A DNA stretch of 64,000 nucleotides, from assembly GCF_900452865.1 (NCBI RefSeq), contig NZ_UGOZ01000001.1, forward strand, positions 2,170,001 to 2,234,000. The letters are read 5' to 3'. The stretch comes from Legionella taurinensis (GTDB lineage Bacteria; Pseudomonadota; Gammaproteobacteria; Legionellales; Legionellaceae). The notes beneath the pieces are model-generated. The model did no database searches and was not told the DNA's origin. It saw only the letters and a program-made list of their open reading frames with translations. How positions within the stretch are numbered: position 1 is the stretch's first letter; each line of letters starts with the position of its first letter. This document shows, in pieces, positions 1 to 10,237 of the stretch. The translations under genes were made by a program, and so were the position numbers.

Positions 1-2021
1 TCGCCGTGCTCAAACAGAAAGGCCACGCCAAAGGACGCAGTCACCTTCAGGGTTTTGCCGTTGACGTTAAACGGCATGTCGCTGATGAGTTGTCGGAATC
101 GTTCCACGCGGTCAAGCACCTCCTGCTGACTGGCAATATCCACCAGAAGCAATAAAAATTCCTCACCGCCGTAACGGCAGGCAATGTCTGTCTGCCTGAT
201 TTGCTGCAACAGGAAGCGCGTGACTTCCACCAGCACCCGATCGCCGGCATCATGACCATAACCGTCATTGATTTTCTTGAAATGATCAAGATCCATCATG
301 ATGACCGCAAGTTGATTGGCATGTCGTTTTGCCCGTTCAATTTCGCGTGCAAAGGATTCCTCAAGATAAGAACGATTATACAATCCCGTCAACGGATCGC
401 GGATGGAGCGAAGCCTTAAGGTATCGCGTAATTTGATATTGGCTAATGACGAGGCAATGGCTTCCGAGAAATTAATGATTAAGGATTCGTGTTCCTCCAC
501 CAGATGATTAAAGTTATCTTCGTTCATGCCTTCGCTGTGTTTCAGTTCAAGGTAAACCAGGCCGACAGTGTCATTTTGTGCCTGCAGCGGCACACAAAGG
601 TACGAGGGGATAAAACGCGCGGTACGCAGGTGCTCGCAAATGACACTGTCGGTGCGGCTGTGAAAACGGTGCAACTGTCCGCGGCGTAAAGCCCAACAGG
701 CTTCCGGAGAAATCACATCCTCCTCGTGCACATGCAGTTCGCCCCATTCGATGGCAAGGTCTAAGTAATTGCGCGAAGGGTGAGAAAGGTACAGGCGGCC
801 GGCTGTAAACGGCAGAATTTTTTCGGCATAAATGCGAATGGGACTCAATGTTTCTTCAATGGAAAGGCAGGAGTGCAGCGTACTGCTTAGCAGGTTTAAA
901 TAGGAAATCGACCGGTTATGTTGCTTGATTTCAGCCATTGAGTGGGTAAGTTGCAGATTGGTTTTCTTCATCGCCTTTTCCATTTCAAAGCGGACCGTGA
1001 CGTCGCGTGACACCAGGGCCACACCCGTGGCTGTGCCGCTTGAATCCCGCGTCGTACTGTAGGTAATTTCATAAATCCTTGTCGTCAAGCCGCTCGCGCC
1101 AATTTTACGGATGATTTCAGCACGCGGACTGGCCAACGCATCATCGAGGTTTTTCAGAAAGATCTGCTCTTCCGGTGAATCCGCCAGCGTGTTTTTTAAA
1201 TTAAGGCCGTAATCCACCTCCTTACCAAACAAATTGCTGAAACAGTCACCGAACGCCTCATTAAAAATAATGAGGTTAAACTGGTCGTCAATGGCAGCGA
1301 TGCCGTCGGTCGTGGCGCCAATGATCCCTTTTAACTGATTTTCAGCCTGTTTGCGCCGCCGGTTAATGAGCACCGCCTTGCTGTATTGCAGATTGAATAT
1401 AATTAAAAAAAGACCAATAACTAAAGACGTGCTGATTAAGGTAAACAAGAGGAATTTTTTGGTAAAAGCCGAATTCTCCGTCAGCGCCTGGTTGCGCAGG
1501 TCCAGCAAAATGAACTCTTCGTTTTGAATACTAATCGCCAGACGCCTGATTTGGGTGGATAGCGAAGCCCCTTTGTCACTGGCAATCAATTGTTCCGCCG
1601 CTTCTTCGCCCTTTAATGTGTACGCCGCGAGAACCTGCCGATAGAAAATCAGCCGTTCATCCAGCAGTCCCGATAACTTATCCAGGCGTTTGATCTGATG
1701 CGGGTTATCGTGAGCCAGCGTTTTCAATCGTTTAATCTGGTTGCGTGCGCTTTGAATGTTTCGCTCAAACCCAGCAAGATTATCGGGATTGGCGGTAATG
1801 ATATAGCCGCGAAGATTGTTTTGCATTTCAAGGATCCGGTTCCACAGCTCACTCGCCAGGTAGGTCACTTTATGGGTATGGAGAACCGTTTTATTGGTAT
1901 CCAGCAATTGCTGGATTTGATAATAACCGCCAAGATTAATTGCACCCTGCAGGAGCAATATGATAATCATGAAGCAGTTTAATAAAATCCTTTTATTAAC
2001 CATGCAGTTTATGTAATCCAT
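1..2021 (-). CDS. Membrane diguanylate cyclase, CHASE3-PAS-GAF-GGDEF (3' end outside window)
   Basis: Reading the minus strand gives an open frame running off the left edge, so the C-terminus is missing. An N-terminal membrane helix is followed by a helical periplasmic segment of CHASE3 type, a second membrane helix (around residues 180-205), a PAS-like region, a GAF-like region and a GGDEF domain. The GGDEF domain begins at RDPLTGLYNRSYLEES. The active-site motif is intact as YGGEEF, and an RxxD inhibitory site (RQTD) lies exactly five residues before GGEEF. It should therefore make cyclic di-GMP at the inner membrane with product feedback; the signal sensed is unknown. The start is uncertain: in-frame ATGs lie at 2021 and 2003, and an AAGG precedes the first at rather long spacing. 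Divergent from the small secreted-protein gene. Confidence 0.88.
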   Translation of the reverse strand, partial: MDYINCMVNKRILLNCFMIIILLLQGAINLGGYYQIQQLLDTNKTVLHTHKVTYLASELWNRILEMQNNLRGYIITANPDNLAGFERNIQSARNQIKRLKTLAHDNPHQIKRLDKLSGLLDERLIFYRQVLAAYTLKGEEAAEQLIASDKGASLSTQIRRLAISIQNEEFILLDLRNQALTENSAFTKKFLLFTLISTSLVIGLFLIIFNLQYSKAVLINRRRKQAENQLKGIIGATTDGIAAIDDQFNLIIFNEAFGDCFSNLFGKEVDYGLNLKNTLADSPEEQIFLKNLDDALASPRAEIIRKIGASGLTTRIYEITYSTTRDSSGTATGVALVSRDVTVRFEMEKAMKKTNLQLTHSMAEIKQHNRSISYLNLLSSTLHSCLSIEETLSPIRIYAEKILPFTAGRLYLSHPSRNYLDLAIEWGELHVHEEDVISPEACWALRRGQLHRFHSRTDSVICEHLRTARFIPSYLCVPLQAQNDTVGLVYLELKHSEGMNEDNFNHLVEEHESLIINFSEAIASSLANIKLRDTLRLRSIRDPLTGLYNRSYLEESFAREIERAKRHANQLAVIMMDLDHFKKINDGYGHDAGDRVLVEVTRFLLQQIRQTDIACRYGGEEFLLLLVDIASQQEVLDRVERFRQLISDMPFNVNGKTLKVTASFGVAFLFEHG

Positions 2022-2130
2022 TATCAATACACGCCTTACTTCAGTATACACCATGGGGCATGGATATTTTCCGTAAGCCCGCTATACTGGAACAGATCAA
2101 TTGGACTTCATTCACTACAAGGAACACGTT

Positions 2131-2505
2131 ATGAAAATAAAAACCATTGCTTTATTTGCAGCCTGTTCAATGATTTCCGCCGCCGCGTTTGCCAACTGGA
2201 CTTGTTTTGTCGCCAACCAGCGGGGCGAACACTGGTCCTTTTCGGCGCCCACCCAGGAAGGTGCGCAGGCCATGGCTAAAAATGTCTGCGATGCCAACAG
2301 CATCAACCCGAATAATTGCAATCCCACCTGTGCCGACAATGGCGTAGCCGGCGGGCGATGGCATTGTGTTGTCAGTAATTTAAAAGGCGATCACTGGTCT
2401 TATTTCGCCCCCACTCAGGAGCAGGCCAATAATCTGGCGAAATCCGCCTGCGACGCCAACAGCATCAATCCCAACAACTGCAATCCAAGCTGCGTGCCTG
2501 AATAA
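2131..2505 (+). CDS. Small secreted Cys-rich protein with two tandem repeats
   Basis: A 124-residue protein. Residues 1-21 are a clear Sec signal peptide ending in AAAFA, followed by mature sequence starting NWTC. The mature part consists of two near-copies of about 45 residues. Each has a W-x-C opening, a hxWS-aromatic-xAPTQE segment, and a C-DANSINPNNCNP-x-C ending, giving four cysteines per copy that could form disulfides in the periplasm or outside the cell. The start at 2131 is chosen because AAGGAA lies just upstream and the signal peptide begins there; an in-frame TTG at 2101 would spoil it. A strong terminator follows, so it is a single-gene unit. The family is not recognised and no function is proposed. 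Confidence 0.85.
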   Translation: MKIKTIALFAACSMISAAAFANWTCFVANQRGEHWSFSAPTQEGAQAMAKNVCDANSINPNNCNPTCADNGVAGGRWHCVVSNLKGDHWSYFAPTQEQANNLAKSACDANSINPNNCNPSCVPE

Positions 2506-2513
2506 CACGCACT

Positions 2514-2554
2514 GGCCAAAGCCGTTTAATAACGCTGCTTTGGCCTCCTTTTTT
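2514..2554 (+). terminator. Rho-independent terminator
   Basis: GGCCAAAGC (2514-2522) pairs with GCTTTGGCC (2537-2545), followed by TCC and six T residues (2549-2554). It closes the small secreted-protein gene and separates it from mfd. Confidence 0.85.
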
Positions 2555-2595
2555 GTAGTATACTTGCCGATCTGCTTATTTACTGTTTTAACGCC

Positions 2596-5500
2596 ATGGC
2601 GATGTCTGTTCTTCAATTCCCTGCCCAGGAAAAACAACAAACTTGGGGGCAACTCTACGGTTGTAGTCTGCCTTTGGCCGTAGCGGAGTATTGCCAACAA
2701 CAGAAAGGCATTAAACTCCTCATCACCCCGGACAATCTGACCGCCGCCCAGCTTCTGGCAGAATTGCAGTTTTTTTATCAGGACACCGGCAATCCACCGA
2801 AATTATTGATTTTTCCGGATTGGGAAACCCTGCCCTACGATCAATTCTCACCTCATCAGGACATCATTTCGGAACGCCTGCTGACCCTAAGCCGTATCGG
2901 CAATGCGACTCATGCGTTGATCATCACGTCGGTCAATACCCTGATGCACCGCCTGTGCCCGCCGCAATTTCTGCACCAGCATGCCTTTGTCCTGAGCGCA
3001 GGACAAACGTTAAATACCGACCAATTCCGGCAACAATTGCAACAGGCCGGTTATCATTGCGTCAACAAAGTGCTTGAACACGGCGAATACGCCCTTCGCG
3101 GGTCGATTATTGATGTGTACCCCATGGGCAGTAGCCAACCCTTTCGCATTGAACTATTTGACGATGAAATAGACAGCTTACGATTGTTTGATACTGAAAC
3201 GCAGCGCACCATCAGTAAAATCAATGACATCCACATTTTACCTGCGCGCGAATTTCCTTTAAATGACCAGAGTATTACCCATTTTCGCCGGGCGTTCAGG
3301 GAGCGGTTCACCGGAAATCCCAGTTTATGCCCGGTGTATGAAGCGGTCAGCGACGGCCAGGCCCCTTCGGGAATTGAGTATTATCTTCCCTTGTTTTTTG
3401 ATAAAACCGTCACTCTGTTTGATTACCTCCCTGTGAATGCCTCGGTGTTGCTGCTGGAAGACATTCCTGAGCGGGCCGACCAGTTCTGGCAGGAGCTCTG
3501 CCAGCGTTATGAGCAACGCAATTACGATGTCACACGCCCCATTTTAAGCCCTGACCAGTGTTTCATCCCACCCACGGAATTACTGACTTTAGCCAATCAA
3601 TTTCAAAAATTACGCGCCTACCATCACCCCAGCGATAAAAAAGGGGCGTTTAACTTCCCAGTCGACAAGGCACCAGCATTGCCAATTGAACGGCAAAATC
3701 CGGTTCCGCTGAACAAACTCGCGGATTACCTGAAGTCACCTGAGCAGCGGCATTTAATCGTAGTCGAAAGCGCCGGCCGTCGCGAAGTGCTGCTGGATTT
3801 AATGAAGCAAAGCGGACTTAATGCCAAAATTCAACCCTCCTGGCAGGCCTTTTTAAAGGACAACGGCAGCCTGATTAATATCACCACCGGCCCGCTCATC
3901 CATGGCATGGAATTACCGCAACAAAAGCTCGCGGTCATTGTGGAGGCGCAATTGTTCGGCGAGCAGGCCGTCCCGCAACGCAGAAGCGGCCAGAAAGCCC
4001 TGGATCCCGATTTGATTATCCGCGATCTGGCCGAACTTCGCCTCGATGCACCGGTGGTTCATCTGCAGTTTGGCGTTGGCCGTTACCAGGGTTTAAAAAC
4101 ACTGGAAAGCAATGGCACCATCAATGAATTTTTAGTGTTGTCCTACGCCGGCGATGACAAAATTTACGTGCCGGTCACTTCGCTGCATTACATCAGCCGC
4201 TACACCGGGCAGGACAGCGAGCATGCCCCCCTGCATAAACTGGGCAGTGATGTCTGGCAAAAAGAAAAGAAAAAAGCCGCCGATAAAATTCATGATGTGG
4301 CCATTGAATTGCTGGAAATATACGCCAAACGGGAAGCTAAACCCGGTTATCAATACCAATTCAACCAGGCCGATTACCAGCGGTTTGCCAGCGGTTTTCC
4401 CTTTACTGAAACGGCGGATCAACTCCGTGCCATTGAAGAAATCATTGGCGACATGCAATCCTCACGCCCCATGGATCGCCTGATCTGCGGCGACGTGGGG
4501 TTTGGTAAGACCGAAGTGGCCATGCGTGCGGCTTTCGTGGCGGTTCAAAATGGCAAGCAAGTCTGCGTTCTCGTGCCGACCACCCTGCTCGCTGGCCAGC
4601 ATTTCGAAACATTTCGCGACCGTTTCGCCGAATTTCCAATCAATATTGAGCTGTTGTCGCGTTTTCGCAGCGCCAAAGAATCCGAAAAGGTCATGGACTC
4701 TTTAGCCAGCGGTAAAGTCGATATTGTCATCGGCACCCATAAACTGTTCTCCAAAGACATTGCGTTTAAAAATTTAGGCTTGCTGATTATCGATGAAGAA
4801 CATCGGTTTGGAGTCAAACAAAAAGAACACATCAAATCCTTACGCACCCACATTGACATCCTGTCAATGACGGCGACCCCTATCCCGCGTACGCTAAACA
4901 TGGCCATGGCGGGCATCCGTGATATTTCACTGATTGCCACCCCGCCCGCCAAACGCCTGGCCATTAAAACCTTCTGGCAGGAAAAAAGCGATGCCCTGCT
5001 GCGTGAAGCGCTGCTTCGCGAAATTCTTCGCGGCGGTCAGGTTTATTTTTTACACAATAACATTCAAACCATAGACCGCATTGGCCAGGAATTGCAGGCC
5101 CTGGTTCCTGAGGCGAAAATACGCAGTGCGCACGGGCAAATGCGGGAACGGGAACTGGAAAAAATCATGTCTGATTTTTACCACCATCGCTTCAATGTCT
5201 TAGTCTGTACGACCATTATTGAAACCGGGATTGATATTCCAACCGCCAATACCATCATCATCGATCGCGCTGACAAATTCGGTTTGGCCCAACTGCATCA
5301 GTTACGCGGCCGTGTCGGCCGTTCGCATCACCAGGCCTATGCCTACCTGTTGACACCCAATGAAAAAGCCCTCACCCCGGATGCGGTGAAACGGCTGGAG
5401 GCCATTGTTTCCCTTGAAGATTTAGGCGCCGGCTTCACCTTAGCCACTCACGATCTGGAAATCCGCGGCGCCGGCGAATTGCTGGGAGAGGATCAAAGCG

Positions 5501-6060
5501 GCAACATGCAGGCCATTGGATTTAACCTGTACATGGAAATGCTCGATAAGGCCGTGAATGATCTGAAGGCAGGGAAAACCCCGGAATTGGCCGCCCCCAT
5601 CCATCAGGGACCTGAAATCGATTTGCGCTTAAGCGCCATTATCCCCGAAGACTACATTGCCGACATCCATACCCGACTCATCATGTACAAACGCATAGCC
5701 AATGCCAAAAACAAGGATCAATTGCGAGAATTGCAGGTGGAAATGATTGATCGCTTCGGCTTGCTGCCGCAACCGGTGAAACAATTGCTGTTGATCACCG
5801 AGTTGAAATTGCTGGCAGAGAAATTAGGCATCACCAAAATCAATGCCGCTCAGCAACAGGGGAAAATCGAATTTGGCGATGAGCCCCGCATCGATCCGGC
5901 CGCCTTAATCAGCCTCATCCAATTGCAAGCCAGACGCTACCAGTTGGACGGCCCAACCAAACTGAAATTCACCCTGGATGCCGCCCATCCCGAAGAACGC
6001 ATTCACGAAATTTCAGGAATCCTCGTGAAACTGGCAGGCAACACCCTGGTGGAGGCTTAA
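2596..6060 (+). CDS. mfd: Transcription-repair coupling factor Mfd
   Basis: This 1154-residue protein is close to the usual length of Mfd. It removes RNA polymerase stalled at DNA lesions and recruits UvrA. The N-terminal part is UvrB-like. The RNA polymerase interaction domain (CarD/Tudor-like) appears around residues 480-530 (VVHLQFGVGRYQGL). Helicase motifs follow: Walker A GDVGFGKTE with Lys638, DEEH at residues 733-736, an SMTATPIPRT motif, and QLRGRVGRS. The TRCF C-terminal domain occupies the last 200 residues or so. The frame ends 1 base before the convergent acyl-CoA synthetase stop, with no room for a separate terminator. The chosen start, MAMSVLQF, fits the family; a second ATG is two codons on. 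Confidence 0.98.
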   Translation: MAMSVLQFPAQEKQQTWGQLYGCSLPLAVAEYCQQQKGIKLLITPDNLTAAQLLAELQFFYQDTGNPPKLLIFPDWETLPYDQFSPHQDIISERLLTLSRIGNATHALIITSVNTLMHRLCPPQFLHQHAFVLSAGQTLNTDQFRQQLQQAGYHCVNKVLEHGEYALRGSIIDVYPMGSSQPFRIELFDDEIDSLRLFDTETQRTISKINDIHILPAREFPLNDQSITHFRRAFRERFTGNPSLCPVYEAVSDGQAPSGIEYYLPLFFDKTVTLFDYLPVNASVLLLEDIPERADQFWQELCQRYEQRNYDVTRPILSPDQCFIPPTELLTLANQFQKLRAYHHPSDKKGAFNFPVDKAPALPIERQNPVPLNKLADYLKSPEQRHLIVVESAGRREVLLDLMKQSGLNAKIQPSWQAFLKDNGSLINITTGPLIHGMELPQQKLAVIVEAQLFGEQAVPQRRSGQKALDPDLIIRDLAELRLDAPVVHLQFGVGRYQGLKTLESNGTINEFLVLSYAGDDKIYVPVTSLHYISRYTGQDSEHAPLHKLGSDVWQKEKKKAADKIHDVAIELLEIYAKREAKPGYQYQFNQADYQRFASGFPFTETADQLRAIEEIIGDMQSSRPMDRLICGDVGFGKTEVAMRAAFVAVQNGKQVCVLVPTTLLAGQHFETFRDRFAEFPINIELLSRFRSAKESEKVMDSLASGKVDIVIGTHKLFSKDIAFKNLGLLIIDEEHRFGVKQKEHIKSLRTHIDILSMTATPIPRTLNMAMAGIRDISLIATPPAKRLAIKTFWQEKSDALLREALLREILRGGQVYFLHNNIQTIDRIGQELQALVPEAKIRSAHGQMRERELEKIMSDFYHHRFNVLVCTTIIETGIDIPTANTIIIDRADKFGLAQLHQLRGRVGRSHHQAYAYLLTPNEKALTPDAVKRLEAIVSLEDLGAGFTLATHDLEIRGAGELLGEDQSGNMQAIGFNLYMEMLDKAVNDLKAGKTPELAAPIHQGPEIDLRLSAIIPEDYIADIHTRLIMYKRIANAKNKDQLRELQVEMIDRFGLLPQPVKQLLLITELKLLAEKLGITKINAAQQQGKIEFGDEPRIDPAALISLIQLQARRYQLDGPTKLKFTLDAAHPEERIHEISGILVKLAGNTLVEA

Positions 6061-6061
6061 G

Positions 6062-7726
6062 TTATTGCCAGACAATGGTGTGCGATTCGGCAATGGCGCC
6101 CTTGATGAGATCGAGGTAGTTTGATTCCACCACACGCCGCTTCACTTTGAGCGTGGGGGTTAGTATGCCGTTTTCCGGCGACCAGGTATCCCGGGAGACA
6201 ATGATATGGCTTATTTTTTCGTAATTTGCCAAGGTTCGATTCACCTCGTGCAGATTATTCTGCAACAGGTGTTTCAATTCGTCTTTCCCTTTGCTGCGGC
6301 CCAGTTCATTAAGCGTGATAATGAGGACATTATTGGGCAACTCACGCCCAACAATGCACAGCTGTTCAATCAGGGAGTTCGCGGCAAATTGTTTTTCAAT
6401 GGGAGCAGGCACAATGAATTCGCCTTTCTGGTTTTTAAAATTCTCAGACAATCGGCCGACGATTTTCACATTCTGATGCTCGTCCAGTTCGGCAATATCA
6501 CCCGTACGTAACCAACCATCCTCGGTAAATGCCTGCTTGGTCGCCTCAGGTTCTTTGTAATATTCTTTCATTAAACAGGGCGAACGAATCAGCAATTCCT
6601 GGTTTTCACCTTCCTTCAACTCGACCTGCAAACGCGGTGTCCCCACATACCCCAAACGGCGTTTATTGAGCATGGTAAAGGTGGCATAGGCTAAATTTTC
6701 AGTCTGTCCATACCCTTCCTGAATCAATAGGCCCAGCCTGTCAAAGAATGTCAGGATAGAAACCGGCAAATGCGAAGCACCGGAAAAACAATTCACACAC
6801 TGTCCCAAACCCAGACTATGCCTGATTTTGCGTTTAATCAGCGTCGAAATCAGCGGAATTTTCAACAGGAGGTTTAATTTGTGCGGTGGCACTTTCTGTT
6901 CAATTTTCTGTTGAAACACGCCCCATATTCGTGGTACGGCAGTAAAAAAGGTGGGTTGCACCTCCCTTAAATTGTCAGCAAATTTCTCAAGGCTTTCAAC
7001 AAAGGACACATCAGCCGGAATCGTCACACTGCCCAATTGAATGGCTGTTCGTTCGTACACGTGCGCTAAGGGCAGGTAGGAAATCAAACGGTAATGATTG
7101 AGTTGACGGATACGGTTGATGTCCTGCGGGTATAAGGCCAAGTAATTGGCAATGGTACCGTGCGTGTACACAGCCCCCTTGGGAACGCCTGACGTCCCGG
7201 AGGTGTAAATGATGGTAAATAAATCGTCCGTCTCGATTGCAGGAAGCTCGGTTAAGGGGGCATGCGTTAAAACCTCGGCCCAGGATGTCCTGGTTTTCAT
7301 ATCAGGATGGTAATCGAAGCTGACCGTATGGCGATCCGGGGGAATGTAATGGCAGACCCGATGATGATCATCGAGCTTGCCCAGAAAAACCAGCTTCACC
7401 TCGGCATGTTGCAAAATGTAGTTGATGCTTTCCTGATGTTGATTGGCAAACAGGGGCACATTTACCAGTCCGGCCAAGCTAATACCAAAATCGGTAATAA
7501 ACCACTCGGCGCAATTTTTAGAAAAAATCGACACCCGATCGCCTTTTTTAAGTCCGCTCTCAAGGAGGAAACGGGCGACCCGCCGCGCCTGTGTCACGAC
7601 GTCTGCCCAGGTGTACTCATGCCATTGGCCGCGGCGGGGCTGACGCAGATAAATGCGCTCAGCAAACTGCTGCTCGTTGTGCAGCAGCCATTGATTGAGG
7701 GTTTTGCCTGATAATTGCGCGGACAT
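6062..7726 (-). CDS. Long-chain acyl-CoA synthetase, AMP-forming
   Basis: A 554-residue adenylate-forming enzyme of the long FAA1-type acyl-CoA synthetase group. It activates a fatty acid with ATP to the acyl-adenylate and then to acyl-CoA. The AMP-binding P-loop IIYTSGTSGVPKG is near residue 175, GYGQTE near 340, the adenylate motif GWLRTGDIAELDE near 400, and the C-terminal catalytic lysine region LTPTLKVKRR near 525. The start at 7726 is preferred because AGGAG lies five bases upstream; the GTG at 7732 overlaps that site. It is monocistronic and convergent with mfd. The chain-length preference cannot be read from the sequence. Confidence 0.93.
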   Translation of the reverse strand: MSAQLSGKTLNQWLLHNEQQFAERIYLRQPRRGQWHEYTWADVVTQARRVARFLLESGLKKGDRVSIFSKNCAEWFITDFGISLAGLVNVPLFANQHQESINYILQHAEVKLVFLGKLDDHHRVCHYIPPDRHTVSFDYHPDMKTRTSWAEVLTHAPLTELPAIETDDLFTIIYTSGTSGVPKGAVYTHGTIANYLALYPQDINRIRQLNHYRLISYLPLAHVYERTAIQLGSVTIPADVSFVESLEKFADNLREVQPTFFTAVPRIWGVFQQKIEQKVPPHKLNLLLKIPLISTLIKRKIRHSLGLGQCVNCFSGASHLPVSILTFFDRLGLLIQEGYGQTENLAYATFTMLNKRRLGYVGTPRLQVELKEGENQELLIRSPCLMKEYYKEPEATKQAFTEDGWLRTGDIAELDEHQNVKIVGRLSENFKNQKGEFIVPAPIEKQFAANSLIEQLCIVGRELPNNVLIITLNELGRSKGKDELKHLLQNNLHEVNRTLANYEKISHIIVSRDTWSPENGILTPTLKVKRRVVESNYLDLIKGAIAESHTIVWQ

Positions 7727-7790
7727 GATCACTCCTGTCTATCGCTTACTGGTTAAGTATAGTCAGTTATCAAGCAATAATAAGACCAGG

Positions 7791-9233
7791 TTAACGGGTA
7801 CCGCCAATGGTTAAAGCATCAATTTTTAACGTCGGTTGTCCGACACCGACCGGTACCGATTGACCATCCTTGCCGCAAACCCCCACGCCGCGATCCAGGG
7901 CCAAATCATTGCCAATCATACTGATTTTTTTCATGACATCCGGGCCATTACCAATGAGGGTTGCGCCTTTCACCGGGCGGGTGACCCTGCCGTTTTCAAT
8001 CAGGTAGGCTTCGCTGGCGGAAAACACAAATTGCCCGGAGGTGATGTCCACCTGGCCGCCGCCAAAATTAACGGCGTATAGGCCGCGTTTCACCGAAGCA
8101 ATGATTTCTGCAGGATCATGCTGGCCGGCCAGCATGTAGGTATTCGTCATGCGGGGCATCGGCAAATGGGCATAGGATTCCCGCCGGCAATTGCCGGTGG
8201 GTTTCATGCCCATTAATTTGGCATTCAGCTTGTCCTGCATGTAATTAACCAGCCGTCCATCATCAATCAAGGTGGTGCATTGCGTAGGCGTGCCCTCATC
8301 GTCCATGGTCAGCGAGCCGCGGCGATCAGGCAGGGTGCCGTCGTCAACGACCGTGACGCCTTTTGCCGCCACCTGCTCTCCCATCCGCCCGGAAAAGGCA
8401 GAAAGCCCTTTACGGTTAAAATCGCCTTCCAATCCATGGCCCACGGCTTCGTGCAGCAACACGCCGGGCCACCCCGGGCCAAGCACAACCGGCATGGTTC
8501 CAGCGGGCGCGTCTTCCGCTTCGAGGTTAATTAATGCCTCACGCACCGCTTCCCGCGCGTAATACAGCGCGTTCTCCTTTTCCAGAAAATAGGAATAACC
8601 AAACCGTCCTCCGCCCCCGGAGCGGGCGGATTCGCGACGGCCGTTTTTATCTTCGACAATAACACTGACATTAATACTGACCAAGGGGCGGATATCGGCC
8701 TGCAGATTACCCTGCATGCCGGCCACCATCACCACTTCATAGCAGCCGCTTAATGAGGCATTGACCTGAATAACGCGGGGGTCAAGCCGGCGGGCTTCTT
8801 TATCGATGGCTTCAAGCAGCGCAATTTTTTCCTGTTTAGTCATGCCGTCAATGGGGTTAATGCCGGCATAGCGGGCAATGGGCGAGCCCAGGATCGGCAC
8901 GGGCTGAAAGGTTTTATTGGCAGAAAAGGCAATGGAGCGCGCGGCATCCGCTGCTCTTTCCATGGCAGGCAAAAGAATGTCATCGCAATAGGCATAACCG
9001 GTTTTTTCACCGCTTACTGCACGAATGCCCACACCCCTATCGATGGAATAACTGCCGCTTTTGACTTCGGAGTCCTCAAGGTACCAGGATTCGTAGCTGC
9101 TGCTTTGAAAATACAAATCCGCATCGTCCACATGACGGCCAGCCATGGAGCGAATCAGTTTAGCAATGGCCGATTCATCCAGGGAAGCGGGCTTTAAGAG
9201 TAATTCTTTTGCAATGGACAATGCCTGAGTCAT
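7791..9233 (-). CDS. tldD: Metalloprotease TldD
   Basis: A 480-residue TldD family protein. With TldE/PmbA it forms a zinc-dependent protease acting on unfolded peptides and on modified peptides such as microcins. The zinc-site motif [11 protein letters not shown] is present with His261, Glu262 and His266. The C-terminal half has the usual glycine-rich segments of the family. The ATG at 9233 has AGGTG just upstream; a longer frame to 9266 would overlap the upstream hydrolase and add a non-homologous leader. It is probably cotranscribed with the upstream nitrilase-family gene, which ends 10 bases before. No tldE is present in the window. Confidence 0.96.
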   Translation of the reverse strand: MTQALSIAKELLLKPASLDESAIAKLIRSMAGRHVDDADLYFQSSSYESWYLEDSEVKSGSYSIDRGVGIRAVSGEKTGYAYCDDILLPAMERAADAARSIAFSANKTFQPVPILGSPIARYAGINPIDGMTKQEKIALLEAIDKEARRLDPRVIQVNASLSGCYEVVMVAGMQGNLQADIRPLVSINVSVIVEDKNGRRESARSGGGGRFGYSYFLEKENALYYAREAVREALINLEAEDAPAGTMPVVLGPGWPGVLLHEAVGHGLEGDFNRKGLSAFSGRMGEQVAAKGVTVVDDGTLPDRRGSLTMDDEGTPTQCTTLIDDGRLVNYMQDKLNAKLMGMKPTGNCRRESYAHLPMPRMTNTYMLAGQHDPAEIIASVKRGLYAVNFGGGQVDITSGQFVFSASEAYLIENGRVTRPVKGATLIGNGPDVMKKISMIGNDLALDRGVGVCGKDGQSVPVGVGQPTLKIDALTIGGTR

Positions 9234-9243
9234 GATTGCACCT

Positions 9244-10059
9244 TTAATTAATGCCGAGAAGGACATGGTGGGTGTTGCAGGGAAATTGCAGCCGCAATTG
9301 TTTTAAACGCTGCAAGTCAATCTCTGCCGTCACCATGCCGGGATTTTCTTTTTGTTCAGCCACAATTTTACCCCAGGGCTCAACAATCAGGCTGTGACCG
9401 TGGGTGTGGCGACCATTTTCATGAACGCCGCCCTGATTGGGGGCGAGTACATAACACAGATTTTCGATAGCCCGGGCCCGAAGCAGCACTTCCCAATGAG
9501 CAGCGCCCGTGATCGCGGTAAATGCCGAAGGAACCGTGAACAGTTCCGCACCGCGCATCGATAATTGCTGGTAAAGCTCAGGGAAGCGCAAATCATAGCA
9601 AACGCTGAGACCAAGGCGGCCGGCCGGCGTATCCACCACCACCACTTCATCGCCCCGCTCCACGGTATTGGATTCCTCGTGGGCTTCCTGCGAGGACACC
9701 CTGACATCAAAGAGATGAATTTTATCATAACGGGCAGCGCAGAGGCCGTGGTCGTCAAAAACCAGCGACGACGCACGCACCCGGTGATGCAGGCCTTTGA
9801 TGGGAATGGTGCCGGCAACAACCCAGACGCCGTATTTTTTAGCCAGTGCGCTGATTGCCTGCTGAATCTCTCCCTCGCCATACTGTTCAGCTATCGCCAG
9901 TTTATCGGTTTCCTTCATGCCCATGAACGCAAAATTTTCCGGCAAAACCAGCAAATCCACCTCGTCATCGCGTGCTTTGGCGAGCTGCTTCTCGACCTGT
10001 TGCAGGTTATCCTGAACCGAGGCCGAAGACCGCATTTGCACAACAGCCACTTTGGACAT
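9244..10059 (-). CDS. Carbon-nitrogen hydrolase, Nit1/deaminated-glutathione amidase type
   Basis: A 271-residue nitrilase-superfamily protein. The Glu-Lys-Cys triad is visible: Glu41 in PENF, Lys113 in YDKIHLFD and Cys154 in [11 protein letters not shown]. The length and motifs match the Nit1/NitB branch, whose known members hydrolyse deaminated glutathione, a metabolite-repair reaction. The assignment to that substrate is by family resemblance only. It sits directly upstream of tldD, an arrangement often seen in gammaproteobacteria, and is probably the first gene of a two-gene operon. Confidence 0.92.
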   Translation of the reverse strand: MSKVAVVQMRSSASVQDNLQQVEKQLAKARDDEVDLLVLPENFAFMGMKETDKLAIAEQYGEGEIQQAISALAKKYGVWVVAGTIPIKGLHHRVRASSLVFDDHGLCAARYDKIHLFDVRVSSQEAHEESNTVERGDEVVVVDTPAGRLGLSVCYDLRFPELYQQLSMRGAELFTVPSAFTAITGAAHWEVLLRARAIENLCYVLAPNQGGVHENGRHTHGHSLIVEPWGKIVAEQKENPGMVTAEIDLQRLKQLRLQFPCNTHHVLLGIN

Positions 10060-10237
10060 AAGAGTACCCCGAAATAAAATAGCATTTTACACTTATTTTA
10101 TAACAGATTGCGATTGTTTAGGGGCGCGAAAATGAGGCGCCGGGATCTTGCCAGTGTAAAGACATCCCTATAGACTTGAAATCATGCAGGACGGCCATAT
10201 CTATGCTAAAATAAATGTAACTAATGTGGAGTAATAC

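Noticed and set aside
9565-10077. 170-residue plus-strand frame
   Set aside because: It lies wholly opposite the nitrilase-family hydrolase, whose catalytic residues are all present; no ribosome-binding site or family match.
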